Source of the DNA: an uncultured Paracoccaceae bacterium
GTDB lineage: Bacteria; Pseudomonadota; Alphaproteobacteria; Rhodobacterales; Rhodobacteraceae
DNA length: 64,000 nt
Direction: 5' to 3'
Assembly: GCA_947487205.1 (NCBI GenBank)
Contig: CANKVU010000004.1
Location: 46,000-109,999 of the forward strand
The position numbers were made by a program, and so were the translations under genes. Below, piece after piece: positions 1 to 9,786 of the stretch. The notes under the pieces are model-generated. The model was not told where the DNA came from. It made no database searches and saw only the letters and a list, made by a program, of their open reading frames with translations. Each line of letters starts with the position of its first letter. The first letter of the stretch is position 1.

Positions 1-1306
1 CCTGTGCCGCCAGAACGCGCGGAAGTTTTGAGCGGTCTTTCAGGGTTACGGCATGGACGGAATTGGTGCAAGACGCCCTGGCCGCGTTCTGCACGAAGGC
101 CACCTTGCGGCCCGACATATAGCTCAAGAAAAAATCCGGGATTTTAACATCCGGCACGACATACCATGGATCGCGCACCCGGCACTTATAGGCGCTTGCC
201 GCCTCCTTGGCGCGGGATGTACGCAAGTATTTCTTTAACCCCGCCGGAAGCTCCATCTCCTTGTTGAGACGCAGCAGAAAGCTTTGACGGTCTTCCCGCT
301 GCCAGCGCTGAATAACGGAGGCATTGAGCTGCTTAGCCGGAAGCGCGCGGCTGTTACGCACGCTCGGGAATAAAAGCTCTTCCGGGATGGAGAAGCGCTC
401 GACATCGGAGGGCCGCAAATGAAAGAAGTCGTTCGCGCCGGAAACGTAGCCGATATTGATGGAAGCGAAGGCCCCGAAACGCTCGGTGGTCTCGTCCTTG
501 GCGATGCGCTCGTAAAGATCGCGGGCAGAAGCTGGCATGAGGAACGGGCGCAGGCGCTTATTCCACAGCCCGCGCCAATCGCTCAAACCAACGCGGATTG
601 CGGGCGCTGGTGGGCGCTCCGAATACGAGAAGGTCTCCAGCGGCGTGAAGCCGATGTGATCGGTTTGGCCGCCCTTGCCATCTGCGTAGAGAAGCCAGCA
701 ATCCTCCGAGAGATCGGGGAAGAGCTTCTTGCGCACGGCGATGATCTGGAGCGTAGAGAAGTTGTCAGCCAGATATTCGATCAGCGGGGCCGAATATGGC
801 GCGTGCCCGATCTCGGCAGGAACGACGAAGGCCATGCGCCCGCCATCCTTTACAAGATGAGCGGTGGCCACGAGGAACATCGGCCAGGAGGATGCGAGAG
901 CGTTGAAGCGTGCTCCAAGGTCGTTGCAGAGCGCGATGGCGCGCTTGCGCACAGGGCCCTTGAAGAGCTGGTAGCGGATGAAGGGCGGATTGCCTGCCGC
1001 GCATTCAAAGCGCTCTTCGGTGCTCCCGGCCCATGAGAAGAAATCGCCCTCATGGATCAGAGCGCCGGGAGCGCGCTGCATGGCGATGATTCCGGCAGCC
1101 GGGTCCTGTTCGATGCCCACGCTCTTGGCATGGCCTGCAATGAAGCGCCCATCACCGCAGGAGGGATCAAGAAGGCGGTCATCGGGTGATCGGACAGCCC
1201 AGCTCAGCAGCGAGCGGACGACCGGATCAGGGGTGTAGTATGCCCCCTTCTCCTTGGCTCCGTCTTCGGCGCGCGAGCGGTATCCTCCGTGGGGGTCGGC
1301 CTGCAT
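1..1306 (-). CDS. N6-adenine DNA methyltransferase (partial, runs off left edge)
   Basis: The minus frame is open from an ATG at 1306 to the window edge, giving about 435 residues. A TGA about 90 nt upstream in frame bounds the start, and no other ATG lies between. Near the N terminus are the SAM-binding motif (DPSCGDGRF) and, about 50 residues on, the catalytic NPPF motif of N6-adenine methyltransferases (gamma/Type IIG-like class). The N-terminal phrase KGAYYTPDPVV is typical of these enzymes. The C-terminal part seen here probably begins target recognition. Whether it is an orphan methylase or part of a restriction or defence system depends on genes left of the window. No clear Shine-Dalgarno precedes the start. 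Confidence 0.8.
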   Translation of the reverse strand, partial: MQADPHGGYRSRAEDGAKEKGAYYTPDPVVRSLLSWAVRSPDDRLLDPSCGDGRFIAGHAKSVGIEQDPAAGIIAMQRAPGALIHEGDFFSWAGSTEERFECAAGNPPFIRYQLFKGPVRKRAIALCNDLGARFNALASSWPMFLVATAHLVKDGGRMAFVVPAEIGHAPYSAPLIEYLADNFSTLQIIAVRKKLFPDLSEDCWLLYADGKGGQTDHIGFTPLETFSYSERPPAPAIRVGLSDWRGLWNKRLRPFLMPASARDLYERIAKDETTERFGAFASINIGYVSGANDFFHLRPSDVERFSIPEELLFPSVRNSRALPAKQLNASVIQRWQREDRQSFLLRLNKEMELPAGLKKYLRTSRAKEAASAYKCRVRDPWYVVPDVKIPDFFLSYMSGRKVAFVQNAARASCTNSVHAVTLKDRSKLPRVLAAQ

Positions 1307-1628
1307 CGATGGAAACTGCCCGTTGCTTGGTGTTCTAGGGATGGGGGATACAAGATGCGGTAGATTCGGTCCAGAGGCCCTGTGCGACAGAGATCATGCG
1401 CGGCAATGGCTTACAGGCAGGTTCAGCCATGCGCGTGGTGAGGGCGTCGGAGGGCGACGCAGCACGCTCCGTTGGTCGGCGGGATGGCTCCAAAGGCAAG
1501 GGATGCGGCGATCCGCTCCCGTCCTGGTCGCACGCAAAGCCCGTCTCCATGACATGGCGCGCATCCAAACCGCGAAAGGGTTGGTCTCCATGAAATGGTC
1601 TGGATGACATCCTCATGGGGGTATCGGT

Positions 1629-1646
1629 GGGAGCAGGAACGCTCCC
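1629..1646. repeat. Perfect 6-bp hairpin
   Basis: GGGAGC, six-base loop AGGAAC, then GCTCCC. It is one of several stem-loops in the gene-free stretch and has no T-run on either side, so an ordinary intrinsic terminator is unlikely. Confidence 0.6.
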
Positions 1647-1658
1647 CTGATTGGTGAT

Positions 1659-1676
1659 CAAACGGGCAGCCGTTTG
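1659..1676. repeat. Perfect 7-bp hairpin with GCAG loop
   Basis: CAAACGG, loop GCAG, CCGTTTG. It lies 12 nt beyond the preceding hairpin. The pair of stems in close succession is what suggests an RNA or DNA structural role. Confidence 0.6.
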
Positions 1677-1945
1677 TGCATGGTTCGGTGTTGGTGGAGA
1701 GGCACGTCTCCAAGTCCAACGAGTGGGTTGTCAGGGGGCGCGATAGCCCCTTGGCTCGATGGGTTGGTTCCAAGGTAAGGGCAGCTACGAAGTGCTCCCT
1801 TCCTGGTCTCCATGAAATGGTGGTGATTGAACGGCCACACGTTCTACTGGCTCTGAGAGTGGGCTTCACGCCCTGATCTGAGCCACTGGCCGGGGGGATG
1901 CAACGGGGGCGCGCAAGTCTGAAAGACTGGAGCGGGCCCCCTTGC

Positions 1946-1980
1946 CAAGATGTGAGTGGTACTACCACGCACACATCTTG
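1946..1980 (-). terminator. Long inverted repeat downstream of the RTX gene
   Basis: The arms CAAGATGTG..GTGGTA and TACCAC..CACATCTTG pair over about 15 bp with a small bulge and a one-base loop. It begins 54 nt past the stop of the minus-strand RTX gene, a normal distance for a terminator, but no T-run follows. A protein-binding dyad is an alternative. Confidence 0.4.
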
Positions 1981-2033
1981 CATCTCAGAGGCTTCGTTCC
2001 GTCTACCGCTCTCGGGTGCCTTCCGCTGCCGAC

Positions 2034-5000
2034 CTAGGCCACCAACAACGTGCCGTTGGCAACCAGTATGTCTTCATCAGTCGTCATCGTGGTGTTGCCT
2101 TGGAGGCGGATAACATTATCCCAGCCATACTGCGTTCCAGTGCCATCCCGGTCTACTGCGAAGTTCGTATTGTAGACTTGCGTTACCTTAACGAAATCAC
2201 TCAAGGCATCAGTCAGCGGGTCATAATCCGAAAGAAGCGCCGAAATATCAATTGTTTCACCAGCACTTTCGTCAAAGTCATAGACATAAGCGAGATCGCT
2301 GTCGTACGTTGGAGTTTCTTCAGCCACAAAACTATCGACGCCATCGCCTCCATAAAGCAAATCAGTACCTTCTCCAAAATATAGGATGTCATCCCCTTTT
2401 TGACCATGCAGCTCGTCTGATCCAGCGCCACCGTGCAATCTATCATTTCCGGTATCGTTCGTATAACCTAGCCCTGAGTCTCCATAAATGTAATCATTGC
2501 CATTCTCTCCATAGAGAACGTCATCGCCTGACCCACCATGAAGATAATCATTGCCGTCATTGGCATAGAGCACATCATCACCGCGTCCGCCACGAAGTTG
2601 GTTTTGGCCTGAACCGCCGTAGAGGATGTCATTGCCGCCATAAGTGTAGTTGGTTTCATCCAAGCTAAACCCATCACCATAAACAGCCCCACCATCTCCA
2701 TCTCCGGCATAAAGCGTGTCATTGCCTTCCTGACCTATGATCGCATCGCCGCCATCCTCTCCGTAAAGAGTGTCATCGCCTTCGCGGCCATATAGGTAGT
2801 CGTTACCCGCGCCAGCATGAATGATGTTGGCTCCTGCATCGCCAAAGAGGTAATCCTTATAGTCGGTTCCGATTATGTTTTCGATACTTGATAGCGTATC
2901 GCTTCCACCAAGCCCGTCAGTTCCGGTTGAATTAAGATAAAGGTAAACATTCGCCCCGGCTGTTGAGCTTGCGTAGCTCACGGTGTCTATTCCATCTCCG
3001 CCGTTGAGTATATCGTTTCCTGCGCCGCCAATCAGCGTATCGTTTCCAGAAGCACCATTGATAATATCATCGCCCCAGAAGCCGTCTATCATGTTATCCT
3101 CGGCAGAACCCAAAATATAGTCAGCGAAAAGACCGCCAAAGACATTTTCGATTGAGCTCAATGTATCAGTGTCCCCGAAACCATCCAGCAGGGTGAGCGC
3201 AGCAACCGTATTCGTGCCGTCATAGGCCCATGATGCGCTGGATAGATTCAGGATTGAGCCAGTGCTGCCGCCCGATATGAAAAGCGTATCGATTCCCGTT
3301 CCACCATCAATTGTATCATTCCCAGCATCACCGTTGATTGTGTCATCCCCGTCGCCTGCGAGGATTTCATCATCACCGCCCCGGCCATAGAAGATATTGG
3401 CAGATGCATCACCGCTCAAACGGTCATCATAGTTTGACCCATGCGCGCCCTCTATCGATGTGAAGGTGTCATCGGTCGTTCCGTTTCTCGACCGATCAGC
3501 AGATTGCGTCGTAAGATCAACCCAAACAGACGAAGCCATGTTCAGGTAATCCACACGGTCTTGACCTGTTCCGCCATCGATCTGAGCATTATAGGCACCG
3601 AGCGCAATATAATCGTCATAATCCGAGCCGATGGCGTTTTCGATATTGGCCAGCGTGTCGGTCCCATCACCGTAGGCGCTACCGTTATACAGATCGATGC
3701 TCATCGCCTGGGTTGCGTTCTCATAAGATACGGTATCGCTGCCCGGCCCACCGTCCAGATACTCACTCGCAATTGTGCTGACCAGAGTTTCGTTCACAGC
3801 ATCAAGCGTGAAATACATTGTGGCCGTGGATACGTAACCATCGGCGTCTTCAACGTCGTACTCAACGGCCACGTTTGAGACTGCCGTGTTCGCTTCTGGC
3901 GTCAGCTCAAAATTGCCGTTGGCATAGAGCTTGAACTGCCCAAGCCCTGAGATATAGGTGTCCTGGGCTACAGCGGACATGGTAAACCCGTCCGGGTCGT
4001 AGTCTACGCCGTTGCCATTATCGGCAAAGACGTTGCCCGAGATAACGGTATCTTCAAAACCATGCAGTATGTCATCTTTGAGGATGGGGTTCTTGTTCGG
4101 ATCAAACCCCGGTGTTGGCGGTCTGAAAGTAAAGCCATTATCCTTTACCCAATCCAGCTCATAAACAACGTCCTGAACAACGATGAACTCAACACCAGCC
4201 GAACCAGAACCCTCGCCGAGATACTGACCGATTGCGAAATTGGCATTGGTCTGGTCGTCATAGCCTTCTACAGAAGCCTCAAGGAACCAAGTCCCGCTTG
4301 ATTCATAGAGGTATATGTCATCCGTATAGAAGACGTTCGGCACAACGATGAAATCCACTCCGCCTGCATCATCAATTGTGAGGTCCGCGTAGGTGCCTGA
4401 CCAGCTTCCGAGATACAATTCGTAGATATCATTGCCGTAATCACCATCGGCGTAGTCATATCCGCCACCGCCGCGAAGGACATCATCTCCATCGTATCCG
4501 AATAGATCATCCGAGCCGAGGCCACCGTCCAGAATATCTTCGTGATCCCAGCCATAGAGAAAGTCTCCGCCGCCATAACCGAGGATATGCAGTGGGTTTG
4601 TTGTGGAGTAGGTATCGCCGTAGATAAAGTCTCCGGAAGATGTCCCGTTTACCGTTGTGTAGGTCACGCTTGGATACTCAAAGTCCGGAATATCTACCGA
4701 CGATGGCGGGATAACCGGGCTGTCATCATAAAATGCGAAGTTTGAAGCTGAGATGCTGGCCGCGTTGGTGTTCAAGAGCGTGATGAACGGGTTGATGCCA
4801 TCGAGCGTAATGAGCAAGTCCTCGCCCTGCTCGATCAACGTTAGATCAGATATACCCGAAGCTCCGGTAACAATGCGCGTATCAAGCGTGTCTTGCGTAG
4901 GATCGAAATCGGTGATCACCGTGGCGCTGTTTTGCGCCTGGAGCACAAAGACATCACTGCCGCTGCCGCCCGTGACGGTATCACCGCCCAGCCCGTAGTA

Positions 5001-7384
5001 AATCGTATCATCGCCGCTGCCGCCCATCAGCGTATCTGCTCCGTTGCCGCCCGTGATGATGTCGGCTCCGCCAAGGCCGTTGAAGAAGTCATCGATGCTG
5101 TCGCTGGCTTCCCACACATCGCGCCACCAGCTCGCCTGGACGTCGCTCAGATCGGACGTCCCACTGCCGAGCACGCCATTGGCACTTGATGCGGTGAAAT
5201 CGTAGAGCGTACCGCCAACATTGACGCTCAAAGCGTTGTTGGTGGTGTTGTGCGTTGCGGTATCGAAGTAGACCGTCACCGAGCCATCATGGATGTCGCC
5301 TGGTCCATCCACGCTGAAGGTCGCCTTGAAGCCATCGGCGTAGCTGCCCTTGGTGAAGGTCACATCCCCTGAGGCGATGGCTGGATCAAAGACGATGCTG
5401 CCAAGTGTCTCATCGACATGGTACACGTCATCGCCGCCGCGATAGTGGATATCCATCATGCGGAATTCGCGGTAGCCTGGCGTATAGATGGGCGCGGGTT
5501 CGCCGCTTCCCCATATTCTACAAAGTGGACAGTATCATTTCCTGCGCCCGTGTATATATCACCCCAATAGGAGCTTTGGCCGTATACGTTACCATCAGTC
5601 GGATGATAGCTCGTGAAGCTGGATTGCCAGTTTCCGGCGTTCATAAAGGTGTCACCGAAATCTGTTCCAGAGACAGCGCCCATATGGCTGGATGCGCTCC
5701 ACAATCCAAAGCCGATCTTGCTCCAGTCAAAGGTTATGCCGTTCGCATAGCCCGAAAGGTCGAGAATATCGGCGCTAACCTGGTCGGGGTAGGTTTGCGT
5801 TGGATCAAGGACGACGCGGGACACTGAGATCGCCTCGAAGTTCTCAGGCGTCACCTGAAAGCTTCCGGTCTTATTGAGGATAGCGCCGCTCTCTTGATCA
5901 AAAGTCGATACATCATCGAAGGCATCAAAGTGCACTTCATTGGTTTGTTCGGTGCCGTAATAGTTGTGGGTAACGTCAATATGGTACGACGCGCGATCAG
6001 AGAAATTGATTGCATCGTTCGTACCAGAGCCAGCTTTGATGATCTCGATACTGGTCAGCGTGTCCGTGTCGCCTCAGCCATCCACAACTGTAGCTGTACC
6101 ATTCGCATTCATAGTTGCGGTGATGTCACCTGTGCCACCATTTCCCGCGTCGTTGGAGTAGTCAGCAGTGTCACGCCCGTCACCACCATCCAAATTATCG
6201 GCCCCTTCGCTCCCTTCAAGCAAATTGTTAGCGTCGTTACCGATCAGGCTATCATCATGAGAGGTGCCGATTGCGTTCTCAATTATGGTTCCATAGGCGA
6301 TCGCTACGTTGCCCGCATCGTACCCCGCTGTCTCGCCTTGTGATACGGCTTCGGCATCCCATCGCACTCTCGACCCGCTAGTATCTCCGTTCTTTCCAAT
6401 TGAACTGAAATATCCCTCGCGGAGGTCGATTTGCACGCCGTCGTTGTAACCTGTTGCATCGATGACGTCCGTATCACCGCCCCCATCCCATATCGTGTAG
6501 ATAAAAGCGTCATTGGCGGTCTCGCCAAATGCTTGACCCGTGCCAAGTTTATAGGTAGTTCCTGTCGTGTTACTGTCTCCATCATCGAATCCAGCGTTCT
6601 CGTTTCGGGTGTCTGTGTTTGTTCCGTAGACCTGTTGCAGAGCATAAATATCATACAGTTGGAGCCCCTTAGGAAGAATAAGATTTGATGTATGGGACAT
6701 GTCTCCATGTAGTTCACTCGAGTCGTTGTACGTGAGGGTCATGATGGAATATTTCTGCGTGCCCTGCTGACCAGTTAGGCCTGCCTCCGTCGTATGCCTA
6801 AGGCCAATTGCGTGAGCCAACTCGTGCAAGATGACGAAAGCCCCCGGCTCACCAATCTCTTGCTGTGAGTAGTTAACAAACTCTCTGTCACCCGGCGTTA
6901 TGGAGTCCCCATCATTGTCAAAAACAATATCTCCGGAACGCTCAGTGCCAGAAGGGGACGCCGCTTTCGCAAGGTCTCCCGATGCTGAAACGTCAGAGTT
7001 CCACAGAAAGATTTCTCCGATGGGGTCGACTGAAGAGCTCTGCTCTGCAAACTTCAACTCAGTCACGTCAGAGAATGATGTTCGAAATTTGTCTTCGGGC
7101 TGCTCATCGAGATAATATTCCAGGGTCGTAATTTGAGACTCCTGAAGAAACTCCTCCGCGCCATTATTGTTTACGATACTTGTATATTCATTCGAAAATC
7201 CCTGCCCAGGATCATTATTGGTATACCAGTAGGTCGGAATAGCAGTAACTATGCTATAGTAAGTAAAGCCTAGCTTGCCGTCTTCGTTGAAGTCGTTGGG
7301 GTCTGTCCCAAGCAATTCCTCCAACGCGAGATAATCGGACCAGTCGTTTCCTGAGTTTAAGCTTACCGCATCGTTTTTTGACAT
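2034..7384 (-). pseudogene. Serralysin-like (M10) RTX metalloprotease, broken by TGA and a frameshift
   Basis: An intact version would encode roughly 1,780 residues. The N-terminal part (ATG at 7384, 436 codons) has the zinc motif HELAHAIGLRH at residues 187-197 and the Met-turn around residue 215, both diagnostic of serralysins. It ends at an in-frame TGA (6074-6076), after which the same frame continues uninterrupted in family sequence; Trp TGG is expected there. At 5509-5512 a run of four G, where five are needed, shifts the frame into the remaining ~1,150 codons. That part holds many GGxGxDxLx calcium-binding RTX repeats, a cadherin-like domain near its middle and a type I secretion C terminus. 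The AAGGAG ribosome site lies inside the end of the upstream gene. Two lesions suggest a pseudogene; assembly error or readthrough remain possible. Confidence 0.8.
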
Positions 7385-7387
7385 TAA

Positions 7388-7996
7388 TTACTCCTTCGGG
7401 GTAAATGGTTTTGGAATTGGCCGGCAGTGTTCGGCATCTGCAAAATGAGCGCATTGTGCGGCATGAGCTAAGTGCCGCGAGGAAAGGTGCGCAATGCTTT
7501 CTACTTGCTTAGCCAACCCTATTTTTGCTTCGCTAAATATAAAGGGGACTGCAATGTGGTACTGATAGTAGGATTTTTTCAGCCTCGGCCTGTGGATTTG
7601 ACTTGTAATTGCGCCCAGCAACTCCCCGTTACGTGCGGAGTTTTCGAATACTGACATTTTATATGTGATTAATACTCCGTCCGCTTCAATAATCTCTGAG
7701 AGCGGCACGTTCATCTTTGATTTAATTTCAATCCACGACATATTTTGAAAGCTCTTCATGAGCCCCATCTCGACCGCTCGCCGCATGTCGCTTCCCGTGT
7801 TGCCGTGCAAGTTATTCCAATCACCGTGCACAACGTCAAAAGAGAAGTATATCGTGGGTGCGCCTTCGAAAACCTGACTGGGGACTATTCTTGCACTAAT
7901 AGAGCTTTCGGATGCGCTGGAAGAGAATGGGTAGAGCTGGATGTAAGACAGTGCTCCAATAGCAATTAGTAGTAGAGGTAAGTATCTTCGCGTCAT
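7388..7996 (-). CDS. Hypothetical exported or membrane-anchored protein, cotranscribed with the RTX protease
   Basis: It encodes 202 residues. An N-terminal basic stretch (MTRRY) and a hydrophobic segment at about residues 6-21 look like a signal peptide or anchor; the rest is soluble, with a Ser-rich linker then mixed alpha/beta composition. I recognise no family. The stop codon lies 3 nt before the protease ATG, and the protease Shine-Dalgarno (AAGGAG) is formed by its last codons, so the two genes are translationally coupled. It could be an inhibitor or accessory factor of the protease, as small inhibitors commonly neighbour serralysins, but no inhibitor-family motif is visible. Confidence 0.7.
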   Translation of the reverse strand: MTRRYLPLLLIAIGALSYIQLYPFSSSASESSISARIVPSQVFEGAPTIYFSFDVVHGDWNNLHGNTGSDMRRAVEMGLMKSFQNMSWIEIKSKMNVPLSEIIEADGVLITYKMSVFENSARNGELLGAITSQIHRPRLKKSYYQYHIAVPFIFSEAKIGLAKQVESIAHLSSRHLAHAAQCAHFADAEHCRPIPKPFTPKE

Positions 7997-8163
7997 TATT
8001 CAGATTTCTCTTTGCCAACTTAGGAACCGCTAATATGGCACACAACTATCGCGATTACTTCAAATAGTTTCTGTTATCCACAGATTGTATTTTTGGTTAT
8101 AAGACAATTAGGGAGATGGCCTATTTGCGAGCGGGTACCACACACTATCGCATGTGCCGTCAT

Positions 8164-8724
8164 TTACAGCGCCGTAGGTGTTGGCCTCTTCCCAATGGCC
8201 CCAAGAAAGCTGCGAAGTTCGCGCAGACCTCGTCTGATTAGATCGGGTTCTAGCCAATACGGATCATCCACGAAGCTTGGGCGACTTTGGCTAGTTCGGC
8301 GCGGTCGCGTGTCTGATAAACCTCGACTTGGCCCGCTGCCTTTCCAGAAATGCGCACAGCTAGATCGATAATCAGGGCGCGGCGCTGTGCTTCGTTCGGC
8401 CTAATCAGCAGGCCGGGGGCGATGTGCTCCATATAGTAGTGTAACCTTGGCTGTGCTCGACCAACTCCAGCAGCTCGCGGCCCTGGCAAGTCAGCGAGCC
8501 GTCGCCTCCATATAGTGTCCAGCGTGCCCGAAGAGATGCCGATGGATGCGCAGCGCGTCCGCCATGGCAGCGCGGAAGCTCCAGGAGCGATCCCGGACCG
8601 TGCCAAGCGAGGTCTTCGTGCTTTCTACCGTTCGCCCAAGCGATGTCATGACCTCGACCTCGCGCAGCACGTTCAGGTAGCGGTACTTAGCTACCTCTGA
8701 ATGCAGCAATAATGCGGGCTTCAT
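8164..8724 (-). pseudogene. Remnant of an unrecognised ~190-aa protein, several frameshifts
   Basis: A plausible polypeptide starts with MKPALLLHSEV at 8724 and runs for about 75 residues. It switches frame near 8500 (GSLTCQGRELLELVEH), again near 8430 (MEHIAPGLLIRPNEAQRR) and again near 8262 (FVDDPYWLEPDLIRRGLREL), ending at TAA 8164-8166. Each piece has normal protein composition and directly abuts the next, which is the pattern of a decayed gene. No family is recognised. The boundaries of the frameshifts are estimates. Confidence 0.5.
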
Positions 8725-9014
8725 GGCGCTTCTGGCGCTTCGGCTGGGGTTTCGGTCCGCGCCCTGAAACTTATTTCCAAGCAATATCAGTGACGTAATC
8801 GAGCAATTTTTGGCAACCTTGGGAAACCCCTGAATCATGCCGATATCCAAGCGCGTGAGGGTTGGCCAACCCTCACCGGACGATCCAAGGGCCGGATAGC
8901 CCATCCAGAGAAGAGAAGACCAAGACCAACGCCGGGACCCCCGATTCCGGTGATCAGGAAAGCTGTGTCTCGCGGGAAGGCACGTCCAACGAAGCAAGAA
9001 AGGAGACTATAAAG
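8725..9014. other. Regulatory region upstream of the transfer module
   Basis: No gene is seen. The stretch contains a perfect 22-bp palindrome (8855-8876) and ends with an AAGGAG ribosome site at ~8999-9004 for the first plus-strand gene. A plus-strand frame open from 8862 into the 99-aa gene has no ribosome site at its own start. Confidence 0.5.
8855..8876. promoter_or_regulatory. Perfect 22-bp palindrome upstream of the transfer operon
   Basis: The left arm GTGAGGGTTGG is followed directly by its exact reverse complement CCAACCCTCAC with no spacer. It lies about 140 bp before the first transfer-module gene. A dimeric repressor operator or part of a transfer origin would both fit. No candidate regulator gene is visible nearby. 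Confidence 0.55.
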
Positions 9015-9314
9015 ATGTACCCGAACCCGTACCAGTCCGGCGGCCCAAGCCGAAGTCCCGGAGAAGACCTGAAAGGCGGCTTCGCCACCTGCGCTGCGGC
9101 CATGGTGTCGATCATCGTCACCCCGGTCTTCTCTGAATTCACGAGCCCGTATGTAATCTGGCTCGCGAAAGACCACTACAGCGGTGAGACGCTCAATTTC
9201 ATCGCCTTTGCCTGGGACATCATCGCCTGGCCAATGACGTTCTTTGCAGCCCGGTCCGCCATCATCGCGGGCCTCACCGTGGCAGGCGTCTATCTCGCCT
9301 ACCGCTTAATCTGA
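9015..9314 (+). CDS. Small polytopic membrane protein of the transfer module
   Basis: It has 99 residues, starting at the ATG preceded by AAGGAG 11 nt upstream. Residues 1-20 are soluble and Pro/Ser/Gly-rich. Hydrophobic segments lie at about 23-40, 62-78 and 81-98, so two or three membrane passes are expected. It is first in a plus-strand run of tiny membrane proteins leading into the coupling ATPase. No family is recognised. Because that ATPase has no membrane domain of its own, this protein is a candidate anchor for it (inference). Confidence 0.75.
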   Translation: MYPNPYQSGGPSRSPGEDLKGGFATCAAAMVSIIVTPVFSEFTSPYVIWLAKDHYSGETLNFIAFAWDIIAWPMTFFAARSAIIAGLTVAGVYLAYRLI

Positions 9315-9349
9315 ACTGAATCCTGAAACCTAAAAAGAAAGGAAACCAA

Positions 9350-9493
9350 ATGCCCAAATACATCCGTGAAGAAGTTGGCAAAGTCTATCGCACCCGGAAA
9401 GTCAAAACCTTCTGGGACAAGCTGAAGGAATGGGCCGGAGCAGCCGTTGCTGTTTACGTCGTTCTTTTGGTCATCGCCAATATGGCCAGCTAA
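9350..9493 (+). CDS. 47-aa single-pass membrane protein
   Basis: An AAAGAAAGGAAA ribosome site precedes the ATG. The N-terminal half is strongly basic and amphipathic (Lys/Arg/Trp); residues 28-46 form one hydrophobic helix. Such a layout gives an inner-membrane protein with its charged part in the cytoplasm. It sits 35 nt after the 99-aa gene and is probably in the same transcript. Function unknown. Confidence 0.65.
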   Translation: MPKYIREEVGKVYRTRKVKTFWDKLKEWAGAAVAVYVVLLVIANMAS

Positions 9494-9520
9494 CCCATCA
9501 AGAAAAGGAGGACGCTGCAA

Positions 9521-9714
9521 TGAGGCAGCCATTCCATCTCAAACCGAAACCAAAATCAAAGGAAAGGACGAACAATGAACCATACCCGGAAACCAAAAGG
9601 ACCGCTCGAATCCCTTGGCGCGGCTATTGCCGATATCATTGCCAAAGGCACGCTAGTGATCCTTGGGATCGGCCTGGTGGCCTTCATCGCCAACAACTGG
9701 TGAGCCCCTTGTGA
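9521..9714 (+). CDS. Possible overlapping 64-aa basic ORF
   Basis: The ATG at 9521 follows a strong AAGGAGG at ~9505, better than the site of the overlapping 42-aa gene. Its first 25 residues are Lys/Pro-rich, then the frame overlaps the 42-aa gene out of register and looks less protein-like (Arg/His/Trp/Pro). It may be a short leader that brings ribosomes to the internal start at 9575, or a real small protein. Confidence 0.25.
9575..9703 (+). CDS. 42-aa single-pass membrane protein
   Basis: An AAAGGAAAGGA ribosome site precedes the ATG. Residues 1-10 are basic and residues 18-41 are hydrophobic, ending in an Asn-Asn-Trp tail. Layout resembles the 47-aa neighbour. It is the last of the tiny membrane genes before the coupling ATPase. 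No family recognised. Confidence 0.6.
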   Translation: MNHTRKPKGPLESLGAAIADIIAKGTLVILGIGLVAFIANNW

Positions 9715-9786
9715 TGGCCGCTTCACCTTAGCGGCGGCCATCACCCTCAACCCTTCCACAACAATCAAACCAAGAAAGGAACCCTC

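Larger units (their letters stand above)
1542..1821 (+). repeat. Three copies of a ~16-bp motif GTCTCCATGAAATGG
   Basis: Copies lie at 1542-1557 (one mismatch, GACATGG), 1583-1599 and 1805-1821. The last two are identical over GGTCTCCATGAAATGGT. The first and third follow the 3' sides of the two larger diverged repeat units, so the motif appears to be the most conserved part of a larger repeat. Confidence 0.7.
1307..2033. other. Gene-free stretch rich in hairpins and diverged repeats
   Basis: No convincing gene is present. A 186-residue minus frame (1423-1983) is Cys/Arg/Pro-rich and its internal repeats merely reflect DNA repeats. Two segments, ~1470-1530 and ~1751-1810, align at roughly 75% by eye and each contains a GGG..GC....GC.CCC hairpin in which the loop and stem bases differ. 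A 15-17-nt motif GTCTCCATGAAATGG occurs three times. Several further perfect hairpins occur at 1629-1646, 1659-1676 and 1946-1980. The content suits a structured noncoding RNA, a transfer origin or a dispersed repeat family, but none of these can be assigned from sequence alone. Confidence 0.6.

Noticed and set aside
419..1036. 205-codon plus-strand frame at the left edge
   Set aside because: It is antisense to the methyltransferase, whose catalytic motifs are clear on the minus strand.
1423..1983. 186-codon minus-strand frame with internal repeats
   Set aside because: Its composition is unlike a protein and the repeats follow the DNA repeats and hairpins; no ribosome site is present.
8093..8371. 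92-codon plus-strand frame
   Set aside because: It runs antisense to the degraded minus-strand gene and has no recognisable protein features.
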